A stretch of 64,000 nucleotides of DNA, taken from assembly GCA_002418725.1 (NCBI GenBank), contig DIER01000019.1, positions 2,504 through 66,503 of the forward strand, written 5' to 3'. The notes under the pieces are model-generated. The model was not told the origin of the DNA, ran no database searches, and was given only the letters and a program-made list of their open reading frames with translations. The stretch comes from Acholeplasmataceae bacterium UBA5769. Its GTDB lineage: Bacteria; Bacillota_I; Bacilli_A; Acholeplasmatales; Acholeplasmataceae. This document shows positions 43,029 to 50,857 of this stretch, in pieces; position 1 is the first letter of the stretch, and the number at the start of each line of letters is the position of its first letter. The translations under genes were made by a program, and so were the position numbers.

Positions 43029-43961
43029 ATGAAAGATAGCGATTTGCACCAACAACCCCAAGGATTAGATCTTTTGGTTGAACAACTGAAAAAACACTAT
43101 GACGAACAGACACGTGAGGTCATCTTATCGGGTATGCGTGAAAAACGTATCGTTTCTTTACGCGTCAATCCCTTAAAATCAAGCATAGAAGAAGTCAAAC
43201 GTGTTCTAAAAGAAAACAGAATTTCATTTGAACCGGTGTCATGGTATGAAGAGGCTTTGATCATCAATGCCCTAGAGTCTGATATTGAAAAACTTTCAAT
43301 CTATGAACAAGGCCATATCTATCTTCAATCTTTATCCTCAATGATTCCAGCTTTAATCTTAGAGCCTAAAGCAAAGCAAACCATTTTAGACATGGCAGCC
43401 GCTCCAGGCGGTAAAACCACGCAACTAGCAGCATTAACCCAAGACCAAGCATCCATTACAGCAACAGAAGCACATCCCATACGCGCTGAAAAATTAAAAT
43501 TTAACGTTTTGAGACAAGGTGTAAAACGAATTTCAATCTTGATAAAAGATGCAAGACAACTCGACCCCTATTTCTCATTTGATCGTATTTTACTCGATGC
43601 GCCCTGCAGTGGTAGTGGTACGATTTTTATAGATCAGCCGAAAAGTTATCAGTACTTTTCTGCTAAACTGATTGAAAAATCGGTTGAGACACAAAAAGCA
43701 TTACTGAGAAAAGCGGTAGAACTATTAAAACCAGGAGAAACCATGGTATATGCGACCTGTTCTATCCTACCTGAAGAAAATGAATTTCAAATCAAGCACA
43801 TCCTTAAAACAGGACTTGTAGAACTTGAACCGATTGATCAGCACATGTGGGACTTGCTCCCTTCGCTTCCGTCCAAGGTACCTGGGACACTGCTTATTGC
43901 TCCAAACGCACAATTTGAAGGCTTTTATATCGCAAAACTAAAGAAAAAGATAAAAAAATAA
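43029..43961 (+). CDS. NSUN/RsmB-RsmF-family rRNA m5C methyltransferase
   Basis: About 310 residues. The SAM motif is ILDMAAAPGGKTTQLAAL, the catalytic cysteines are in DAPCSGSG and ATCSILPEENE, and VSLRVNPLKSS marks the N-terminal region. The architecture is the short RsmF type lacking the NusB domain of RsmB and without a long C-terminal PUA extension. It methylates a cytosine in 16S rRNA, the exact position not known. ATG 43029 (or 43026) is used because the promoter ends at 43009 and GAGGG precedes it. Confidence 0.85.
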   Translation: MKDSDLHQQPQGLDLLVEQLKKHYDEQTREVILSGMREKRIVSLRVNPLKSSIEEVKRVLKENRISFEPVSWYEEALIINALESDIEKLSIYEQGHIYLQSLSSMIPALILEPKAKQTILDMAAAPGGKTTQLAALTQDQASITATEAHPIRAEKLKFNVLRQGVKRISILIKDARQLDPYFSFDRILLDAPCSGSGTIFIDQPKSYQYFSAKLIEKSVETQKALLRKAVELLKPGETMVYATCSILPEENEFQIKHILKTGLVELEPIDQHMWDLLPSLPSKVPGTLLIAPNAQFEGFYIAKLKKKIKK

Positions 43962-43990
43962 GGCGATTCCTTTTGGATTCGCCTTATCTC
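43958..43990. terminator. Bidirectional terminator, methyltransferase / HAAS gene
   Basis: ATAAGGCGA-(ATTCC...GGA)-TCGCCTTAT. The minus strand has a good T-rich tail (TTATTTTTTTA); the plus strand tail is weaker. Confidence 0.8.
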
Positions 43991-43994
43991 TTTA

Positions 43995-45089
43995 TTATGC
44001 GTTTTCGATGATAGCAGTAATTGGAATCAATAAGAAGGCTAACCATGAAACATGGAATAGACCTAAGAAGAAACCGAGTGAGAAGAACAAAATCACTGCA
44101 ATGAATGGCATGATAGCGGTTAACCTAAACTTATCAAATAAGATAATAGCTACTACAGGAATAAGTAAGAAAACTTGCCATGCCCATCCCCAACCATTTA
44201 AGCCAAAACCTAGGGCTAAGAAAATGCCTGCTGCAACGATTACTAAAGATAACATCGTGATGGCTTTCTTACGTTCTGTACCATTTAAATCACCAACGAT
44301 GAAATGGACATCACCTAAAATAAGACCGGTAGCTACAGGAAGAAGAAAACCAAGTGCACCAAATGCCCAAGATCCTTCTGCGTATCCCATGTAGAGATAA
44401 AACCCAATAGCGAGTAAAAAGGATAGTTCATATAAGACAACTTTGATGATGTTTTTTTCATGTAAAATGCCAAGCATCGGAATGATGAAGAAGACAAGCC
44501 AACCAGGATTCCATAAGTTATAGTAGAAACCTAAAATAAAGAAGGCAACCACAGCAACAAACGGGGACAAAGCGACAGGTAAATCCTTTAAAGAAGTGTT
44601 AAGTAAGATTGCCGCCACTGGAATGGATAAGAAGACTAACCAACCGGGATGCCAAAGATTATAGCCCCACCCCAGGATTAAGAAGGTAATGACACTTAAA
44701 AAGGGCATTAAAGCAACAATACCATCTTTTAATCTTGTTTGAAGTAAGATCGCAGACATCGGGATTGCTAAGAAAACGAGCCATCCAGGATGCCACAAAT
44801 CTTGATAAAAACCAAGAATAAAGAAAGCAATTAAACTGATAAAAGGCATGATGGCGATTATTTTAGTTTTAATTGTTTTTTCTTTTTTAAGCTGAAGCGT
44901 ATCACGCAAATCAGCAATCACTTCTTTAGGTGTCCCTAACATTTGCCAAACCTCTTCATCGGTTTTGCCTGAACTCAGCGCATCATCGTAGAGTTGATCA
45001 TAATCTGCAAGGATGTCATCGATATCTTTTTTACTTGCTTGATATTCGATTAACGCTTCTTTTAATTGTTTTAAATAATCACGTTTCAT
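43995..45089 (-). CDS. HAAS/DUF1700-type membrane protein with five repeats
   Basis: A 364-residue protein. Residues 1-65 are a HAAS-like helical domain (YLKQLKEALIEYQASKKDIDDILADY and WQMLGTPKEVIADL) typical of proteins encoded next to PadR regulators. The rest is membrane. Three adjacent repeats of about 46 residues each contain MPF, ILG, a short DLWHPGWLVF-like loop and IP-AILL; two more divergent copies end the protein (GWGWAWQVFLLIP and LFHVSWLAFLLIP). Function unknown; often linked to envelope stress. It overlaps padR by 11 bases. Confidence 0.78.
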   Translation of the reverse strand: MKRDYLKQLKEALIEYQASKKDIDDILADYDQLYDDALSSGKTDEEVWQMLGTPKEVIADLRDTLQLKKEKTIKTKIIAIMPFISLIAFFILGFYQDLWHPGWLVFLAIPMSAILLQTRLKDGIVALMPFLSVITFLILGWGYNLWHPGWLVFLSIPVAAILLNTSLKDLPVALSPFVAVVAFFILGFYYNLWNPGWLVFFIIPMLGILHEKNIIKVVLYELSFLLAIGFYLYMGYAEGSWAFGALGFLLPVATGLILGDVHFIVGDLNGTERKKAITMLSLVIVAAGIFLALGFGLNGWGWAWQVFLLIPVVAIILFDKFRLTAIMPFIAVILFFSLGFFLGLFHVSWLAFLLIPITAIIENA

Positions 45090-45399
45090 TGTTTCCTCCT
45101 AAAAGTCTGAAGACGCCACCTAGAAATGAGCGCCACTCGGATTCATAAGCCGTTAATTTTTCTTTTCCGAGATTTGTCATACGATAATACTTACGTGGAG
45201 CACCAATATTGGTTTGTTCGACATAGGTCTCAAACAACCCCTGTCCCGTAAGCCTTCTTAAAATAGGGTATACTGTGTTTTCATTGACATCGATTTCTTT
45301 AGCGAGTGAATCAATCACTTCGAAACCGTACATGTCCCTTTTCGAAATGATGGCAAGAATACACATTTCAAGGATGCCCTTTTTAAATTGAGTGTTCAT
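45079..45399 (-). CDS. PadR-family transcriptional regulator
   Basis: A 106-residue winged-helix regulator (FKKGILEMCILAIISKRDMYGFEVI, NENTVYPILRRLTGQGLFETYVEQ, GAPRKYYRMTNLGKEKL). Stand-alone PadR of the short class. It is followed by the HAAS membrane protein, a conserved pairing. Two 13-base near-palindromes in its promoter are likely its own binding sites, so the operon is probably autorepressed. AGGAG precedes the ATG. Confidence 0.9.
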   Translation of the reverse strand: MNTQFKKGILEMCILAIISKRDMYGFEVIDSLAKEIDVNENTVYPILRRLTGQGLFETYVEQTNIGAPRKYYRMTNLGKEKLTAYESEWRSFLGGVFRLLGGNNET

Positions 45400-45413
45400 G
45401 AGGTTCTCCTTAC

Positions 45414-45426
45414 TGTGTTTTACACA
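45414..45426. promoter_or_regulatory. Probable PadR operator, proximal copy
   Basis: TGTGTTTTACACA is a palindrome (five-base arms, three-base centre). It lies between the -10 and the padR start. It matches the distal copy at 12 of 13 bases on the opposite strand. Confidence 0.65.
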
Positions 45427-45431
45427 CTACT

Positions 45432-45460
45432 ATAATACACCGGTCCTGTGCAAAACACAA
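45432..45460 (-). promoter_or_regulatory. Promoter of padR-HAAS
   Basis: On the minus strand TTGTGT (45460-45455), a 17-base spacer and TATTAT (45437-45432). The -35 is inside the distal operator. Confidence 0.7.
45447..45459. promoter_or_regulatory. Probable PadR operator, distal copy
   Basis: TGTGCAAAACACA (reverse complement TGTGTTTTGCACA). Its centre is 33 bases (about three helical turns) from the proximal copy, and it overlaps the -35 element. Confidence 0.65.
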
Positions 45461-45498
45461 TACCCAAAATGAAAAAAATGTAAAAAAATGTTCGCTAC

Positions 45499-45528
45499 TT
45501 GTTTTTTTCGCTTCATTTGTGATACTCT
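45499..45528 (+). promoter_or_regulatory. Promoter of the aromatic (aro) operon leader
   Basis: TTGTTT (45499-45504), an 18-base spacer and TACTCT (45523-45528) with an upstream TG (extended -10). Transcription would begin near 45535, about 20 bases before the leader-peptide ATG. Confidence 0.6.
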
Positions 45529-45556
45529 ATATGCAAACAAAGAAAAGGTGATTTCA

Positions 45557-45607
45557 ATGTTTACACAAAAAATGGCTGGATATTATTACTATTATTACAT
45601 CAGCTAA
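45557..45607 (+). CDS. Tyrosine-rich leader peptide of the aro operon
   Basis: A 16-residue ORF, MFTQKMAGYYYYYYIS, with six consecutive Tyr codons (45581-45598). The Shine-Dalgarno AAAGGTG lies six bases before the ATG. It is followed by alternative hairpins and an intrinsic terminator, then the DAHP synthase gene. The codon run matches the end product of the operon (tyrosine). Ribosome stalling at the Tyr codons when charged tRNA-Tyr is scarce should decide whether the terminator forms. It is too short for normal ORF calling. Confidence 0.85.
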   Translation: MFTQKMAGYYYYYYIS

Positions 45608-45699
45608 GGACTGCTTCAGGCATTCCTTTTTCTAGTGTATACGAAGGAACAGCCAAATCATGACAAACGTTCATCCTTGGGGTTCCTCAGGGATTTTTT
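45605..45699 (+). promoter_or_regulatory. Transcription attenuator of the tyrosine biosynthesis operon
   Basis: Four competing segments are visible. Segment 1 is AAGGA (45606-45610, at the leader stop), segment 2 TTCCTT (45623-45628), segment 3 AAGGAAC (45644-45650) and segment 4 GTTCCT (45682-45687). Segment 4 is part of the terminator ATCCTTGGGG / CCTCAGGGAT (45673-45694) plus T6. If the ribosome reaches the stop codon it covers 1, so 2 pairs with 3 and the terminator forms. If it stalls on Tyr codons, 1 pairs with 2, 3 pairs with 4, and the terminator is blocked. The pairings were found by eye and not energy-tested. Confidence 0.75.
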
Positions 45700-45729
45700 A
45701 TTTGTTTATAAGCTAAGGAGAGATAAACC

Positions 45730-46749
45730 ATGATTGTCCAGATGAAAAAAGGTTCAACCAAAAAAGAGTATGAAAAGTTAGTTGAGTTTTTAAAAGCGAA
45801 GCATTTAGAAATTATTGATGCGTCATCAGATGAAGTACGCGTCTTTGGGATTATTGGGGATACATCATCGATTGATCCAAGTGATTTATACGCATTTGAA
45901 GGTGTTAAAGAAGTCACACGTGTGTCGACACCGTTTAAGAAAGCGAGTCGTAGTTTCAAGAAACATGACACCATCATTAAGCTATCGGATGATGTTGAAA
46001 TCGGTGGCGATCAGTTTGTCGTCATGGCAGGTCCATGTTCTGTTGAATCTGAAGAACAACTGCGCACGATTGCTAAAGGTGTGAAAAAGGCGGGTGCTCA
46101 TCTTTTAAGAGGTGGTGCATATAAACCCAGAACATCACCTTACGCTTTTCAAGGGTTAGAACTTGAGGGGTTAAAGTTATTACGTAAAATAGGACAAGAA
46201 ACGGGTTTAAAAATCGTTACAGAAATTCCTTCTGCAGATCTTTTACCTTTGTTTGAAGAATACGTCGATGTCATTCAAGTAGGTGCAAGAAATATGCAAA
46301 ACTTCCACTTATTAAAGGCACTTGGTAAATCAACAAAACCTATTCTTCTCAAAAGAGGGTTATCTGCAACCATTGAAGAGTGGCTCATGTCTGCAGAGTA
46401 CATCATGGCTGGTGGGAATGAACAAGTGATTTTATGTGAACGTGGGATTCGCACATATGAAAAATACACAAGAAACACGCTGGATATCAGTGCTGTCTTA
46501 GCGGTGAAAGAATTATCGCATTTACCGGTGATTGTCGATCCATCACATGCTGCTGGTCGTTGGAATATGATTGAAAAATTATCCTTAGCATCACTTGCTG
46601 TGGGAGCACATGGTCTGATTGTTGAAGTACACCATGATCCTGAACATGCACTATCCGATGGCGCACAAAGTTTAAAGATTAAGAAGTTTAATCAGATGAT
46701 GGAGGAAATCGAGAAGGTTAGCGCTGTTTTAGGAAAAACAATCAAATGA
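45730..46749 (+). CDS. aroF: 3-deoxy-7-phosphoheptulonate (DAHP) synthase, type I-beta with FLR domain
   Basis: A 339-residue enzyme condensing phosphoenolpyruvate and erythrose 4-phosphate, the first step of the shikimate pathway. Residues 1-70 form a ferredoxin-like regulatory domain of the Thermotoga type, which binds aromatic end products. The barrel carries AGPCSVES, GGAYKPRTSPYAFQG, QVGARNMQNF, LLKRGL and VDPSHAAGR. Together with the leader this suggests two layers of tyrosine control. AAGGAG precedes the start; the end overlaps tyrA (ATGA). Confidence 0.95.
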   Translation: MIVQMKKGSTKKEYEKLVEFLKAKHLEIIDASSDEVRVFGIIGDTSSIDPSDLYAFEGVKEVTRVSTPFKKASRSFKKHDTIIKLSDDVEIGGDQFVVMAGPCSVESEEQLRTIAKGVKKAGAHLLRGGAYKPRTSPYAFQGLELEGLKLLRKIGQETGLKIVTEIPSADLLPLFEEYVDVIQVGARNMQNFHLLKALGKSTKPILLKRGLSATIEEWLMSAEYIMAGGNEQVILCERGIRTYEKYTRNTLDISAVLAVKELSHLPVIVDPSHAAGRWNMIEKLSLASLAVGAHGLIVEVHHDPEHALSDGAQSLKIKKFNQMMEEIEKVSAVLGKTIK

Positions 46750-47576
46750 AGATCTTCATCGTTGGTCTTGGTTTAATTGGTGCATCCTATGCCGAAGGCT
46801 TGCATCAAGCAAGACATCACATTTTAGGCTATGATCTAAATGAATCTATTTTAAATGAAGCAAAATCTTTAGGTTTTATTGATAAAGGTTCCTCGCTTGA
46901 TGATATGAGTCAAGCGGAAGTCATTCTTTTAGCACTTTACCCCAAAGATAATGTTTCATTTCTAAAAGAGCATGGGCACCTTTTGCGTAAGGGTCAAATC
47001 ATCACCGATGTGAGCGGAACCAAAGTATGGATGATGAACGAAGTTGAAGCCATCATTCCAGAAGGGGTCTCCTACACCTCGATGCACCCGATGGCAGGAA
47101 GAGAAACTTCAGGGTTTTATCAACGCAGTCCTTATTTATTCACGCGTGCGAATTTGATGATTGTCAAAGGCACGAAGAGCAAAGAAAGTGATGAAATGGT
47201 CATTCGAAGCATCGCAAGCGACCTAAATTTTGGTAAAATAAGTGTAGTTGATGCCTATACACACGATAGACTGGTTGCATTAACCAGTCAGCTGACACAT
47301 GTGCTTGCGGTTTGTTTAATGCATGCGGACCATGAAAAAGAAACCAAAGAAGCGACCGGAGATTCGTTTCGTGATTTAACGCGTATCGCGAAAATTAACG
47401 AAACGATGTGGAGTGAACTTTTTTTGGAGAACAAAGATATCTTGTTAGATATGATTAACACATTCGAACAGGAACTAGATGTCATCAAATCTTTGATCTT
47501 ATCGCATGATCAAGAAAAACTCAAAGCATACTTACGTCAAGCTAAAGAAAAGAGGAAATCTTTTGACATTCATTAA
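46746..47576 (+). CDS. tyrA: Prephenate dehydrogenase
   Basis: A 276-residue enzyme oxidising prephenate to 4-hydroxyphenylpyruvate for tyrosine. The NAD-binding IVGLGLIGASYAEGL, DVSGTKVWM, and HPMAGRETSGF are diagnostic. No C-terminal ACT domain is present, so feedback control may rest on DAHP synthase. Coupled on both sides: ATGA with aroF and overlapping aroB. Confidence 0.94.
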   Translation: MKIFIVGLGLIGASYAEGLHQARHHILGYDLNESILNEAKSLGFIDKGSSLDDMSQAEVILLALYPKDNVSFLKEHGHLLRKGQIITDVSGTKVWMMNEVEAIIPEGVSYTSMHPMAGRETSGFYQRSPYLFTRANLMIVKGTKSKESDEMVIRSIASDLNFGKISVVDAYTHDRLVALTSQLTHVLAVCLMHADHEKETKEATGDSFRDLTRIAKINETMWSELFLENKDILLDMINTFEQELDVIKSLILSHDQEKLKAYLRQAKEKRKSFDIH

Positions 47577-48576
47577 AATGGCGGATTACGATATTTATAT
47601 CGAAAAAAACATGTTGAATCAATTGCCAAAAATGATTGAAAAAATCTATGCAGATCGAAAACTTTTTGTCGTGACCGATCAGCATCTTTTTGATTTATAC
47701 CACGAAAGATTAACGGATATTTTGAAAGACTATAGTGTCCAATATGTCGTGATAAAGCCAGGCGAGAAAAGTAAGTCCTTTGATACGTATCAATTAGTCA
47801 TTGAAACACTTATTGAAAAAGGCATTAAACGCAGTGATTTGATCGTCGCTTTTGGTGGTGGTGTGGTTGGTGATTTAACAGGGTTTGTTGCTGCGACACT
47901 TTACCGAGGTATACCGTTTATTCAGGTACCAACGTCGCTTTTAGCGATGGTTGATTCATCCATTGGTGGAAAAGTTGGGATTGATTTAGCGTATGGAAAG
48001 AATTTAGTTGGGGCTTTTTATCAACCAAAAATGGTTGTTATCGATCCCGAATTACTTAAATCTTTACCGCTTCGCGATTATCGAAATGGACTTGCAGAAA
48101 TGATTAAAGCGGGGCTCATCGGAGATAAACATTTGTATCATTATCTTTTAGAACATGACGAGGTTGGAGAACAAGAGATAAGTCAATCCATTTGTGTCAA
48201 AAGAGAATTGGTTTTATTAGACCCATACGATAAGAAAGAGCGCATGCTTTTAAACTTTGGACATACCTTTGGTCATGCCATAGAAAAAAAACATCGTTAT
48301 GAGACCTATTTGCATGGTGAAGCCATCAGTTATGGTATGTTGATCGCGCTAGAAATAGGAAAATCGTTGGGCGAAACGAAAGATGAACTTTATGAAGAAG
48401 TTAAAGCGTTGTTAATCAAAAGAGGTTTAGTTAAAGAACCACTTTTACATATGGATGATTATAAAGATGCGATCATTCACGATAAGAAGATGTTATCAGA
48501 CGGTCTTCATTTTGTCATTGTTGATAAACCAGGGAATGCCAAGATTAAAGTCTTGCGTCTAGAGGATTTATCATGA
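47563..48576 (+). CDS. aroB: 3-dehydroquinate synthase
   Basis: A 337-residue enzyme making 3-dehydroquinate from DAHP, with NAD and a divalent metal. FGGGVVGDLTGFVAATLYRG, VPTSLLAMVDSSIGGKVGID, NLVGAFYQP, and the metal ligands in GHTFGHAIE and LHGEAISYGM are present. The TTG at 47563 is chosen because AGAGGA lies seven bases upstream; the ATG at 47578 has no Shine-Dalgarno. Either way the gene overlaps or abuts the tyrA stop. Confidence 0.93.
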   Translation: MTFIKMADYDIYIEKNMLNQLPKMIEKIYADRKLFVVTDQHLFDLYHERLTDILKDYSVQYVVIKPGEKSKSFDTYQLVIETLIEKGIKRSDLIVAFGGGVVGDLTGFVAATLYRGIPFIQVPTSLLAMVDSSIGGKVGIDLAYGKNLVGAFYQPKMVVIDPELLKSLPLRDYRNGLAEMIKAGLIGDKHLYHYLLEHDEVGEQEISQSICVKRELVLLDPYDKKERMLLNFGHTFGHAIEKKHRYETYLHGEAISYGMLIALEIGKSLGETKDELYEEVKALLIKRGLVKEPLLHMDDYKDAIIHDKKMLSDGLHFVIVDKPGNAKIKVLRLEDLS

Positions 48577-49832
48577 TTGTCAGGATTGAGCCAAAACCTT
48601 TAAACGGTACGGTAGAAGTTATATCTTCGAAATCTTTATCACATCGTTATGTGATTGCTGCTGGTCTATCAAAAGACAGGAGTGTCATTGATAACGTTTT
48701 AGATTCGGACGATCTTTTAGCAACTAAAAAAGCATTGAAACAGTTGGGGGTTATCTTTGATGGGAATGCCATCAAAGGAACAGATTTTACCTATGATGGA
48801 AATGTTGTTGATTGTCATGAATCGGGGTCGACCTTACGTTTTTTTATTCCCATTTTTATGCTCTTAGATCAAGAGGTTACATTTCATGGGAAAGGAAGAT
48901 TACCTGATAGACCCCTTGATGTTTATAAAGAAATGTTTGAAAAGACTTACCTTTGGAAAAAACAAGGAAGTCGTGAACTTCCTTTAACAGTGAAAGGTCC
49001 TTTAATTGGTGGTACTTATCACATGAGGGGCGATGTTTCCTCTCAGTTTATGACAGGTCTATTGTTTGCTCTACCTTTGGCAAAAGAAGATTCAATGATT
49101 CATTTAACGACACCGTTATCCTCTAAAGATTATGTTGAACTGACACTGGATGTGCTTAAGGCATTTGGTATTCACATCAAGTATGATAACCACCAGTTTT
49201 TCATCAAAGGAAATCAAACATATAAAGCGGTTCAAGCACGTGTTGAAGGTGATTTCTCACAAGCAGCTTTCTTTATGGTTGCGGGATTAATTGGAAAACC
49301 ATTGACCCTCACGGGATTAAATCCCTCTTCCAAACAAGGGGATCAGAAAATTGTTGATATCTTAAAAAAAATGAAAGGAAACGTGGTTTATGATCTTGAC
49401 AGTGCATCTTATCAAATCACACCTTCTGTGACCCAAGCCACAACGATTGATCTAGATCCAATCCCCGATTTAGGGCCGATCTTGATGGTCTTAGCGGGGC
49501 TTTCTTTGGGAACAACCCATTTCAAAGGCATTTCAAGACTACGATTGAAAGAATCCGATCGCATGGAAGCCATGCGGAAGGCTTTAGAGATTTTAGGTGT
49601 TGAGGTTATAGTGTCAGGTGATGAAGCATGGATTAAGGGAGTACCTTTCTTCAAAGGAAATGTGGTCATAGATGGTGCAAATGACCATCGCATTGTCATG
49701 GCTTTATCCATTGCAAGCATTAAAACCCAAGGGACAATCACCATCACCCATGCTGAAAGTATTACGAAATCCTATCCAACTTTTTTCCAAGTCTTTAAGA
49801 ACTTAGGAGGAACCATAGATGAACTTAAATGA
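48573..49832 (+). CDS. aroA: 5-enolpyruvylshikimate-3-phosphate synthase
   Basis: A 419-residue EPSP synthase joining shikimate 3-phosphate and PEP. SSKSLSHRYVIAAGL, the SGSTLRFF loop, DVSSQFMTGLLFALP, RLRLKESDRMEAM and DGANDHRIVMAL are intact. Coupled to aroB by ATGA. Its substrate kinase (AroK) is not in the cluster. Confidence 0.95.
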   Translation: MIVRIEPKPLNGTVEVISSKSLSHRYVIAAGLSKDRSVIDNVLDSDDLLATKKALKQLGVIFDGNAIKGTDFTYDGNVVDCHESGSTLRFFIPIFMLLDQEVTFHGKGRLPDRPLDVYKEMFEKTYLWKKQGSRELPLTVKGPLIGGTYHMRGDVSSQFMTGLLFALPLAKEDSMIHLTTPLSSKDYVELTLDVLKAFGIHIKYDNHQFFIKGNQTYKAVQARVEGDFSQAAFFMVAGLIGKPLTLTGLNPSSKQGDQKIVDILKKMKGNVVYDLDSASYQITPSVTQATTIDLDPIPDLGPILMVLAGLSLGTTHFKGISRLRLKESDRMEAMRKALEILGVEVIVSGDEAWIKGVPFFKGNVVIDGANDHRIVMALSIASIKTQGTITITHAESITKSYPTFFQVFKNLGGTIDELK

Positions 49833-50079
49833 ACTCAGAAATGAAATTGATGACATCGATCAACAGATGATGGAACTCTTTAAAAAAAGAATGGCTGTTG
49901 CCAAACAAATCGGTAAAGTCAAGAGAGCCATGGGCTTACCTATTTTTGATCAGACGAGAGAGAAAATATTGTTAGAAAAAAGAGAAGTAGCTTTAAATGA
50001 TGAAGCATTGTGGCCTGCATATCGCAGTTTTTTAGTCAAACTATTTGAGTTATCAAAGGAATGGCAACATCATGAATGA
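49819..50079 (+). CDS. Chorismate mutase, AroQ type
   Basis: An 86-residue all-helical chorismate mutase converting chorismate to prephenate. LNELRNEIDDIDQQMMELFKKRMAVAKQIGKVK and the DQTREKILLEKR segment carry the active-site Arg, Lys and Glu residues. It stands alone (not fused to DAHP synthase or a dehydratase). It overlaps aroA by 14 bases. Confidence 0.92.
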   Translation: MNLNELRNEIDDIDQQMMELFKKRMAVAKQIGKVKRAMGLPIFDQTREKILLEKREVALNDEALWPAYRSFLVKLFELSKEWQHHE

Positions 50080-50857
50080 ACGCTATGGATTGTTGGGTAA
50101 ACACATCGCATATAGCAAGTCACCACAGATTCATCAACATATGGCTAAAAAACTAGGTCTTAGCGTGTCTTATGAACTTTTTGATTGTGAGGAAGAGGAT
50201 TTAGCTAAATATGTCAAACAGTTAAGACAAGGTGTCCTTCACGGTTTAAATGTCACAATTCCTTATAAACAAAGTGTGATGAAATATGTTGATGTTTTAA
50301 CACCGAAGGCTAAACGAATTAAAGCCGTCAATACGCTTTATCTTAAAGGGGATAAAATCATCGGTGATAATACCGATTATGATGGATTTTTAGGATTGAT
50401 TGCAAAGTATAACATTGATGTCAAAGATAAAAAGGTTTATCTACTAGGCACTGGTGGTGCAGCGAAAGCAGCGTATGTCGTTTTATCAGATTTGGGTGCA
50501 AACATTACGGTTGTCACCAGACAGCTCGCAGAAAATGACCCCTTGTTCAAACGGGTTATCACCTATCCGATGATTAACCCTAAAGAAGTTGATTTATATG
50601 TCAACGCGACACCGATTGGGACTGCACCTAAGAGTAATGAGTCTGTTTTGCCTAAAGCAATGGTTGAAAATCATAGGGTTATTGATTTGATTTATCAACC
50701 AGAGAAGACACAACTGATGTCTTTTGCAAAAGAGGCATATAACGGGTTATGGATGCTTATCATACAAGCACTTAAGAGTGAAGAGATTTGGTTTGAAAGA
50801 AAAATAGATGCTACACATGGGTTGTTGCAAGAACTAAAGGAAGTGATTTATCGATGA
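50072..50857 (+). CDS. aroE: Shikimate dehydrogenase
   Basis: A 261-residue NADPH-dependent dehydrogenase. YGLLGKHIAYSKSPQIH, NVTIPYKQSVM (catalytic Lys), DNTDYDGF (Asp) and the nucleotide loop LLGTGGAAKAA are present. ATG 50072 overlaps the chorismate mutase stop by eight bases; AAGGAA lies 11 bases upstream. Confidence 0.95.
   Translation: MNERYGLLGKHIAYSKSPQIHQHMAKKLGLSVSYELFDCEEEDLAKYVKQLRQGVLHGLNVTIPYKQSVMKYVDVLTPKAKRIKAVNTLYLKGDKIIGDNTDYDGFLGLIAKYNIDVKDKKVYLLGTGGAAKAAYVVLSDLGANITVVTRQLAENDPLFKRVITYPMINPKEVDLYVNATPIGTAPKSNESVLPKAMVENHRVIDLIYQPEKTQLMSFAKEAYNGLWMLIIQALKSEEIWFERKIDATHGLLQELKEVIYR

Noticed and set aside
44008..44394. 128-residue open frame on the plus strand inside the HAAS gene
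   Set aside because: It is antisense to repeated membrane-helix codons; the composition (Lys, Pro, Thr rich) mirrors those repeats and there is no Shine-Dalgarno.
45400..45729. T-box riboswitch or other known riboswitch ahead of the aro operon
   Set aside because: No T-box (AGGGTGG) motif or specifier stem was found; the Tyr-rich leader peptide explains the region better.
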